Shown piece by piece: positions 50,894 to 60,400 of a stretch of DNA of 64,000 nucleotides. Location: NCBI GenBank assembly GCA_947044405.1, contig CAMRHE010000460.1:1079501-1143500 (forward strand), written 5' to 3'. The notes beneath the pieces were generated by a model that was given only the letters and a program-made list of their open reading frames with translations, searched no databases and was not told the DNA's origin. A program made the position numbers and the translations under genes. The DNA comes from Leptodactylus fallax (taxonomy: Eukaryota; Chordata; Amphibia; Anura; Leptodactylidae). Numbering within the stretch: the stretch's first letter is position 1; every line of letters starts with the position of its first letter.

Positions 50894-52835
50894 CCCCGGC
50901 CTCCTTGACCACCCAGCTAGCTATGGACGGGTTACGGTCTAGTCCTTCAAGAAGCCAAGAAGATCCCAGTGACACTTGGTATCAAGCAGCAGATCCTTCC
51001 CCACAAGGTGTGAGATGTGACGTTCCGGAAATCTGCGCTGCCGCCTACAAGTCACTGCAATCCGCCAGTTTACGTAAAGACTTTCTTTGTGTGACTCTCA
51101 GGGAAGGCGTCGCTCCGGCCCTGCCCGGGTATTTCTTCTGGACTGGACTCCTTGTATTTATTGATGTCTTATTTATAGTCCTGTTTGCCTGGGCGGCCCC
51201 TTGGCATCAGGGTAGGCCCCGGGAGCTGCCCGGCCTGCAGAAGGTAACGTTACCGATGTCATATAGATTTAGTTTTGGGTTGGGGCTGGTATAGGAAGGT
51301 TTTGGGCACCTCTTCTTTTGTGTGACCCTCTGATTATTTTTATCACTACGTTTTTACAGCGTCTTGGAGGAAAATTGCAAAAATCACACAAGTGAGTGCC
51401 AAGCCAGGTTTTATTTCTTAAGAATGGACTTTGTTTTTTTTTTTTTTATGGCAAGTGTGTGGCATGTTAGCAGAGGTAGATGAGAGTGCAACGAGCGACT
51501 GTTAGGCCAGGGGTGGAAACTCTTTCATGCATGTTTTCATGCAATAGGGGGATTTTTTTATATATATTTTATATGGTCATGTTCAAGATCAGCGGGTACA
51601 AATTCATTGCAAAAGAAAAAAAAAACCAAACATTTAAAGGGATTCTCCATTGCAGCTGCTGCCGGCCATGTAGTACGGGGTGGTGTATGTTTGTACCTGC
51701 AGACTCACGCAGGCAGGATATTTCGGAGTAGGACATCTGGCAGGTGAATTGTGCCTGCCGGGGTATGTACAATCCCAGGGCCACCTACCGCTGAGCCCAG
51801 TCCTAGCATTCTGGTTGCTGAGAAAATGAAATGTAAAAGGTTTTTTAGGGAGACTGTGAGCACTTACCTTCTCCAGGGTTTTTAGGCTCTATACCTAGGG
51901 GGTTTCTTTTTTGGAATTGTTCTGGCCCTAGGTCATGTGATTAGGATCAGCCCCTAGTCCCTGCGCCTCCTCTCCTATGCAATGGGGCTGGCAGACCACA
52001 TCATTACAATACCTGGGAGAGGAGGGAGGCAGCAGAGCGGCTCTGGGACCGGGTGCCCTAAACCCCTAGGTACAGAGCCTAAAAACCCAGACGGAGGAAA
52101 TGCTCAGACTCCCTGGAGTCGTCTACTATGCAGATGAAGTACTACATGTCCCAGCTCTTTGCCCAAGCTCCATTTGGTTTTGGCTTGCCCCTGTGGGACT
52201 CTCCATGCTTTGGGCAACGGCTCTTTCAGGTGTAACAGTGATGGTTGTGGCCATGTGCTGTATATCTCTAAGGCCATTGTCCACACACAGCAGGAAGCGT
52301 AGCACGGACGGGCCTAGGACAAATGGCAGCTGTAAGGAATTGTAATGGGGATACCAGGCTGAAAAGGCTGTCAATGAGAGTAAAGGGGTAGCGAAGAGGT
52401 CACCCTAACGCCCCTACGGGAATCAGAGCATTACTATGCATGAGACTTGGACTTGCCGATGTTTGGCGTACACGTACAGCAGATACCGCCATTCCATTTA
52501 AACGTCGCGCCTGCTCAGGAGCTTCAGGTTGTTTTACACCTTTCGGATTGTGGTCCGATAGTCCAATACAACCAACAGCTCTCGTAATAAGATGGCGGCT
52601 GGGGGTCCTCTGAAGGCTCCATGATATGCTATATAACTAATATTACTACGGCGGCCTGTCTGTGCTGGAAGCGATGTGATGGTCACAGGTACAAGCTCAC
52701 TGATACATGTATATGACAATAGATATCCCCACGCCATTATTTATCCCATAGGGTCAGTGCCATAGTGGGAAAGAAAAATGTCCGAATGTGCCGTTTTTTT
52801 GCCATTTCACCTCCCAAAAGAAAAATCTGAATAAA
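50894..52835 (+). other. Probable 3' UTR of the SMIM10-like gene
   Basis: The first plus-strand AATAAA after the stop that I see is 52830-52835, giving a possible UTR of about 1.95 kb; the true end is not established. A downstream frame (50923-51294) is discussed as a finding. The interval 52836-53315 shows nothing I can name. Confidence 0.4.
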
Positions 52836-53319
52836 AAGTAATCCAAATCTCAGTAATCTTCTAACCTGGTATCAGGGAAACTGCTCCACGACCCCCAAAA
52901 ATATAGAAAAAGGTGTCAAAATCTGACGATGCAAACAAAAGGATTCTAGAAATGGATAAAAACATGCAAGAAATCTGTGTATGACGGTGATGGCAGTGCA
53001 GGGGGCGCATCGTGGCGGAAAATGCCCAAACTGTCCCATCCGGTGAACTCCGCGGCAGGAAAGAGAATCCGCTGCTGAATCGCTGAAATGATTTGCTGTT
53101 TACGCCTGTACGACCCTTAGGCGAGATTTCCTGCTGACTGGGGTCCTCGTAGCGTGACCTCTGCTCATGTGATATTTACTTGCATCACTGCAGATTTTGT
53201 ACTTGTGTAGTGTGACATCTGGGTGGGGCTTACCAGCTTAGGACCGCCCCCTTGGGGCACTTACTACCTGAACCAGCAGTTGTTTGGTAGGCACAGTTCA
53301 CTTGACAGACTCCCTTTAA

Positions 53320-53815
53320 AGGGGTTTCTGGCCTTTAATGCATGTAGATCATCAGTATCTGATCTGTGGGGTCCAACACCCTGACCCCGCACAGATCAGC
53401 TGCTTGGGAAGCGGCTCTGCTCCTCTTCAAGTAAGGCTATGGTCACATTTGCTTTGGAGTCTCTATCACTATGTCCACCTGAAATCAGCAAATGTAAAAG
53501 TCCTGCACGCACAGCATTTGCATCTGACAGACTCCATTATAGTTCATAGGATCCGTCTGCCTGGCCATTGTTCTGGTCCACTGAATGAACAGAACAGACA
53601 GCTAATGCTAGTGAGAACCTAGGACGGATATACAGCGGACGGGGCTGCCATTTCCTCCTATTACTTGAATAGGATCCGATGCTTCCATTCCCTGTCCATT
53701 GTTTTAGCTTATGGAGCCTGGAGGCAGCCAGAACTGCTGAGCTTTGTAGTCCGGACCCCACAGATCACATACTGATGACTTATCCTGTGCATAGGGCATC
53801 AGTATGAAAACCCCT
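53320..53815. mobile_element. TTAA-flanked inverted-repeat element (MITE)
   Basis: The left end AGGGGTTTCTGGCC...ATCAGTATCTGATCTGTGGG and the inverse of the right end, AGGGGTTTTCATAC...ATCAGTATGTGATCTGTGGG, are terminal inverted repeats of roughly 65 bp. TTAA lies outside both ends (53316-53319 and 53816-53819), the target site of piggyBac-type elements. There is no transposase frame, so it is non-autonomous. Confidence 0.75.
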
Positions 53816-53819
53816 TTAA

Positions 53820-54765
53820 AGAAATCCAGTAGATATCAGGAAGCCCCAAGACTGGAGAACTTCTTTAAGAATTGCGCTGGATTTACCAATACAAGACAAT
53901 ACAGCCATTGAATATGGGGAGCCGACACATTGCACCGTGGCCTTGTTCGCAGGTGACAACCAAGATGAATATTGCCCTCACTTGGTGTTTTTATGTAAAA
54001 CCTGACAACTACTACTCCTTTTATGTAGAATCCGACAACTACTACTCCTGTTACCGATGCTGATCATTTCTCACTGCCACTGGGTCCTGTTCAACTTGCT
54101 GACACGAAGGCTTTAGGAAGCCGCGTAGACTTCTAGTAACAGGCGCGCGTCCATTTTAGCTACTTCTGTGAATGTCCTCATGACGGAGGAGGTGCCTTTT
54201 TGTGGGGGAGATGGAGGTAGCTTTATAAACCAATGTGCCTGACTCGGCGCCCTCTGTCATTTGTAGTCATGGACGGTCAGGGATCCTAAAGGGTTACAGT
54301 CGCTGCTGCTATAAACCTGGTACTTCAGTCTTCTCATGAGCTAAAACTAGCACAGCAAAAAGTTTACATTAATAAATTGTCTGTTCCTAGAACACAAGAA
54401 CTTTGGTTTGGCTCTTATTTCTGTGTCATGTTCATTTATTAGCTGGGAATGGCGAAAGGACGAAAACCGGGGCGGTGGAATCGGCGAAAGTTATAGACTT
54501 GGCTTCAGAATAAAATCATCCTTATTGCATCGATGCAGATTTACCTGCATAGGAATCAGGCACTAGAGCTTTAGTGAATTAAAGGATCTGCGTCTGACCG
54601 TGGCTGTCGGCCAGTTAGTCAGAGTCAGACTGAGACATAATAGAGGAGTCAGAGTTGGTGGTTTGGACTACCAGCTCCACAGCTCTGAAGAGAACAGTCT
54701 GACCCGGGCACAGGTATCTACAACGTACGACCCTTTCTAAAGTCTTGGCGCCTGATCAGACACCC
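53820..54765. other. Intergenic sequence without recognised features
   Basis: About 0.95 kb between the TTAA element and the C-rich array. I see no exon with family resemblance, no tandem repeat and no clear transposon ends. Confidence 0.5.
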
Positions 54766-57090
54766 CCCGCGCTGATCTGCCGCAATCCAGACCAGACACA
54801 TCCCCCCCCCCAAGCACTGATCTGCTGCAATCCAGACCAGACACCCCCCCCCCCCGAGCACTGATCTGCCGCAATCCAGACCAGACACCCCCCGAGCACT
54901 GTCTGCCGCAATCCAGCCAGCACCCCCCCCGAGCACTGATCTGCCGCAATCCAGACCAGACACGCCCCCCCCCCGAGCGCTGATCTGCCGCAATCCAGAC
55001 CAGACACCCCCCCCCGAGCGCTGATCTGCCGCAACCAGACCAGACCCCCCCCCCCCGCGACCCCACCCCCCGACCAGACCCCCCCCGGCGCTGATCTGCC
55101 GCAATCCAGACCAGACACCCCCCCTCCCGAGCACTGATCTGCCGCAATCCAGACCAGACACCCCCCCCTCCCGAGCACTGATCTGCCGCAATCCAGACCA
55201 GACACCCCCCCCTCCCGAGCACTGATCTGCCGCAATCCAGACCAGACACCCCCCCCCTCCCGAGCACTGATCTGCCGCAATCCAGACCAGACACCCCCCC
55301 CTCCCGAGCACTGATCTGCCGCAATCCAGACCAGAAACCCCCCCCTCACGAGCACTGATCTGCCGCAATCCAGACCAGACACCCCCCCTCCCGAGCACTG
55401 ATCTGCCGCAATCCAGACCAGACACCCCCCTCCCGAGCACTGATCTGCCGCAATCCAGACCAGACACCCCCCCCCCGAGCACTGATCTGCCGCAATCCAG
55501 ACCAGACACCCCCCCCTCCCGAGCACTGATCTGCCGCAATCCAGACCAGACACCCCCCCCTCCCGAGCACTGATCTGCCGCAATCCAGACCAGACACCCC
55601 CCCTCCCGAGCACTGATCTGCCGCAATCCAGACCAGACACCCCCCCCCGAGCGCTGATCTGCCGCAATCCAGACCAGACCCCCCCCGAGCGCTGATCTGC
55701 CGCAATCCAGACCAGACACCCCCCACTCCCGAGCACTGATCTGCCGCAATCCAGACCAGACACCCCCCCCCTCCCGAGCACTGATCTGCCGCAATCCAGA
55801 CCAGAAACCCCCCCCTCACGAGCACTGATCTGCCGCAATCCAGACCAGACACCCCCCCCTCCCGAGCACTGATCTGCCGCAATCCAGACCAGACACCCCC
55901 CCTCCCGAGCACTGATCTGCCGCAATCCAGACCAGACACCCCCCCCCCGAGCACTGATCTGCCGCAATCCAGACCAGACACCCCCCCCCCCTCCCGAGCA
56001 CTGATCTGCCGCAATCCAGACCAGACCCCCCCCCCGAGCACTGATCTGCTGCAATCCAGACCAGACACCCCTCCCTCCCGGGCACGATCGCCGCACCAGA
56101 CCAGACCCCCCCCGAGCACTGATCTGCTGCAATCCAGACCAGACACCCCCCCCTCCCGAGCACTGATCTGCCGCAATCCAGACCAGACACCCCCCCGAGC
56201 ACTGATCTGCTGCAATCCAGACCAGACACCCCCCCTCCCGAGCACTGATCTGCCGCAATCCAGACCAGACACCCCCCCGAGCACTGATCTGCTGCAATCC
56301 AGACCAGACCCCCCCCTCCAGCACTGATCTGCCGCAATCCAGACCAGACCCCCCCCGAGCACTGATCTGCCGCAATCCAGACCAGACCCCCCCGAGCACT
56401 GATCTGCCGCAATCCAGACCAGACACCCCCCCCTCCCGAGCACTGATCTGCCGCAATCCAGACCAGACATCCCCCCCATGCACTGATCTGCTGCAATCCA
56501 GACCAGACACCCCTCCCTCCCGAGCACTGATCTGCCGCAATCCAGACCAGACCCCCCCCCCGAGCACTGATCTGCCGCAATCCAGACCAGACACCCCCCC
56601 CCGAGCGCTGATCTGCTGCAATCCAGACCAGATACCCCCCCCGAGCACTGATCTGCCGCAATCCAGACCAGACACCCCTCCCGAGCACTGATCTGCCGCA
56701 ATCCAGACCAGACACCCCCCCCCCCGAGCACTGATCTGCCGCAATCCAGACCAGACACCCCCCTCCCGAGCACTGATCTGCCGCAATCCAGACCAGACAC
56801 CCCCCCCCGAGCACTGATCTGCCGCAATCCAGACCAGACACCCCCCCCCGAGCGCTGATCTGCTGCAATCCAGACCAGATACCCCCCCCGAGCACTGATC
56901 TGCCGCAATCCAGACCAGACACCCCCCCCCTCCCGAGCACTGATCTGCCGCAATCCAGACCAGACCCCCCCCCCCCGAGCACTGATCTGCCGCAATCCAG
57001 ACCAGACACCCCCCCCCCTCCCGAGCACTGATCTGCCGCAATCCAGACCAGACCCCCCCCCCCCCCGAGCACTGATCTGCCGCAATCCAG
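54766..57090. repeat. C-rich ~44 bp minisatellite
   Basis: About 53 copies of GAGCACTGATCTGCCGCAAT then CCAGACCAGACA, followed by a C run of 5-14, often ending CTCCC. Variants: GAGCGC for GAGCAC, CTGCTGC for CTGCCGC, CAGACATCC. Long minus-strand frames across it have the repeat's own periodicity and shift frame as the C run changes; they are not genes. The array ends about 100 bp from the TELO2 polyadenylation signal. Confidence 0.96.
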
Positions 57091-57189
57091 ACCTTACTAT
57101 GAGGAACACGTGAGAGGGATCAGACGACAGTCATGTAATAGTAAGACACAAACCTTACTTCCATAATTCGTCTTTAGGATTTTGTGCAC

Positions 57190-57195
57190 TTTATT
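57190..57195 (-). terminator. TELO2 polyadenylation signal AATAAA
   Basis: On the minus strand AATAAA occurs about 193 bases after the TELO2 stop codon, implying a short 3' UTR ending near 57170. It is the only AATAAA I see between the stop and the C-rich array. Confidence 0.6.
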
Positions 57196-57387
57196 TGAAC
57201 AAAGAGATGGGCTCGAGGAACGAGACCGAGGTTTTCACAGCTCACAAGCTATAATGATGTCATCTCTATCCGGCGGGTCACATGACTCCTCCGTATCTGA
57301 CGCACACACAGCTGATCTGTGCGCAGGACTATTATAGTTGTACTTCATATATAGGGATGTGGGACTACAAATACATTCCCTTAGAGG

Positions 57388-57494
57388 TCACTGGTTGGGA
57401 GATAACTGGACGTTACTCTGTAGTTTCTCCATTAGCAGCAGGCCGCTCATGGCAAGGCGACGACAATCTTCATCAGCGTCCGACTCAGTCACGT
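57388..57494 (-). CDS. telo2: TELO2 terminal coding exon
   Basis: Acceptor TGTTCTCTCTAG; two bases complete an Asp codon, then 34 codons and TGA (57390-57388). Encodes [20 protein letters not shown] and ends SPNQ. The DxDEDCRxLA signature fits the C-terminus of vertebrate TELO2. Confidence 0.9.
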
Positions 57495-60400
57495 CTAGAG
57501 AGAACATACCAGTGAAATGATAGATCATATAACGTGTCTATATTAGAAGATAAAGCCGCCACTGAGCTGTGTAGGGAAATAGATTTAGTGCTAAAGTCAG
57601 AAGGACCAAACCCCCAATTCCAATTCACACAGTCAAAGAATTCTCTGTGCCTGGACTCCATGTACACGGCCGAGTGTGCATACAATGTGGGGCAGAGTCT
57701 GCAGCGGAATGAACTCGGTTGACACTAGCATAGACATCCAAGCGCATTCCATGATGTCCTGTCCTCTATGGGGGGCTCCAATCCATTATGTTCCAAATCA
57801 TCCATGTCATTAGAAGACAATGGATCGGAAGCCCCCACAGAAGTGACCATGTAACAGAATCCTCTCTGATGTCGCTCCCATTGTCACTGAGGGCATTCTG
57901 CGGCAAATACAGCCCCACATTAGACGCACACTGAGCCGTGGCGTATGGGGCCTTACAGAGTGCGCACTGAACTCAACAATCCATATTCACCAAGCTGCAA
58001 AATACACATCATAGAACTAAGGAGGACAGAATGTAGTATTAGGGTTTTATGTGAGACTAGAATAAAGGGAGGCAGCTCCTTCCTATCTATGCAACGATGC
58101 AGAGCACTGCGCAGAGCAACCAGGAGAAGGAGCCTTATAGGACACTTCGGGACTTGGCACCACTTTAAGACCTCACCTGCCAGCCAGCACTTCATTTCCA
58201 CCACTTCTTCACACATGTCGGTCATGAGGCGCTCCCAGGGGACACTGAGCAGGACGGTGGAGACGCAGAACAGGAGACCCTGCCTCACAAACCTACAGAC
58301 AAAGAGGCAGTCACAGGTCTACATATATACACGTACATGATGTATATATTAGGGCACATGGAGGTCGCTACAGCAGTTATACTGCACTATCCTATCTGAT
58401 CCCAGATATAACGGACATGAACGGATCCCGAGGGCCCCTCCAACTACAATGAGGTTCATCAAGTGGCTTTTTTTAATGAAATCGCCAGACAGAAAAGTCA
58501 GATTTGCAGGACCTTTCCATCTGGCTTTTTCTAATGGTCACTGTGATGAAGACTCCAATGCACATGTGAACACAGCCTTACCCCTATTGCACACGACCAT
58601 GTGCTTACTGCTGGCTGTGAATTAAAGGCAAGGTGGACACACGGCGCCTTTTATTAAACCATAGGAGCCACGGAAGCAGGGCTGCAAAAATCGGACAGGA
58701 ATAGGACCTGTTCCATATTTTGCTGTACAGACTGTCGGCCCACACACGTGACCGTATCATTCACGGTCATGTGTACGGGCCCAAAGAAATGCATGGGTCA
58801 GTGATATACGGGAAAAAGCCAGTAAGCACACTGACTGTGCGCACAGTCGTCTGCAAGGGGCTTTAGAGTAGTGTGAGCGCTCCATGTGCTACTCGGACAG
58901 CCATTCATCTGCATGGCCAGCATGTGACGCTACCATCATTGTGGTGTGATGTTATACTCACGGGTCAGTGTGAAAGCGAAGGACCCAGATAAACTCCAGC
59001 AACGCCTTCCCCATCTGAGAAGCAATCTAGGACAGAGCAAGAGCAGATTCACATCAGCAGAGCTTTATATACATCTGTACTATATGTGGACCTATATAGA
59101 TAGCAGTCTATTCACATCTAGCACAATAAAATAGGCTAAAAAAGAAAAACAAATGATATAGCATGACTAGTGATGTCATCTATGTATCTGTCCACCTATC
59201 TCATATGTATCTAGCAGTCTATCCATCTGTCCTGTGCACCAACTACCTACAGATTCTAAGCATACAATACATCATCCATCTTACAGGAATATAATGCAGC
59301 CACGCGCTGCAGCCACGCATTACCATGGCATGTAAAGCCAGGTGCATCATGATGCCCAGCGTGTGGACGAGTCTTCCCAGGATCAGGCAATCTTCCCCCA
59401 GGAGGTCAAATGTCACGACGGGCCTGGAAGAAAACAATGTAATTTAGATGAATTATTCTTTACCTTCCTACATGCTGTAGGCTTCCCACCAGAACTATAC
59501 ATTATAGAATATCTAATCATATATAATGTCATATACACACACAACTCTCTAGTTGAAAGCCAACTACCAATTAAGTAAGTCTGGTGATTTGCATCTCTGT
59601 AATGAGGAGGGGTGTGGTCTAATGACATCACCACCCCATATAAGGTGTGCTTAATTATTAGACAACTTCCTTTCCTTTGGCAAAATGGTTCAGAAGAGAG
59701 ATTTGACAGACTCTGAAAAGTCAAGAATTGTGAGATGTCTTGCGGAGAGATGCAGCAGGCTTGAAATTGTCAAACTTTTGAAGCGTGATCACCGAATAAT
59801 CAAGCGTTTCATGGCAAATAGCCAACAGGGTCGCAAGAAGCGTGTAGAAAAAAAAGGCGCAAAATAACTGCTAATGAATTGAGGAAAATCAAGCGTGAAG
59901 CTGCCAAGATGCCATTAGCCACCACTTTAGCCATATTTCAGAGCTGCAACGTTACTGGAGTATCAAAAAGCACAAGGTGTGCGATACTCAGGGACATGGC
60001 CAAGGTAAGGAAGGCTGAAAAACGAGAAACATAAGATAAAACGTCAAGACTGGGGCAAGAAATATCTTAAGACTGTTTTTTCGAAGGTTTTATGGACTGA
60101 TGAAATGAGTGACTCTTTGTGGGCCAGATGGATGGGCCCGAGGCTGGATCAGTAAAGGGCAGAGAGCTCCACTCCGACTCAAACGCCACAAGGTGGAGGT
60201 GGGTACTGGTATGGGCTGGTATCCTCAAACATGAACTCGGGTGGAGGATGGAGTGAAGCTAAACTCCCAGACCGACTGCCAGTTTCTGGAAGACACCTTC
60301 TTCAAGCAGTGCTACAGGAAGAAGTCGGTTTCGTTCAAGAAAAACATGAAGTTCATGCAGGACAAAGCTCCATCACATGCACCCAAATACTCCACAGCGT

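Noticed and set aside
54718..57109. Minus-strand Gly-rich frames up to 761 codons (WIAADQCSGGG type)
   Set aside because: Products of the 44 bp repeat; frame changes with every C-run length change.
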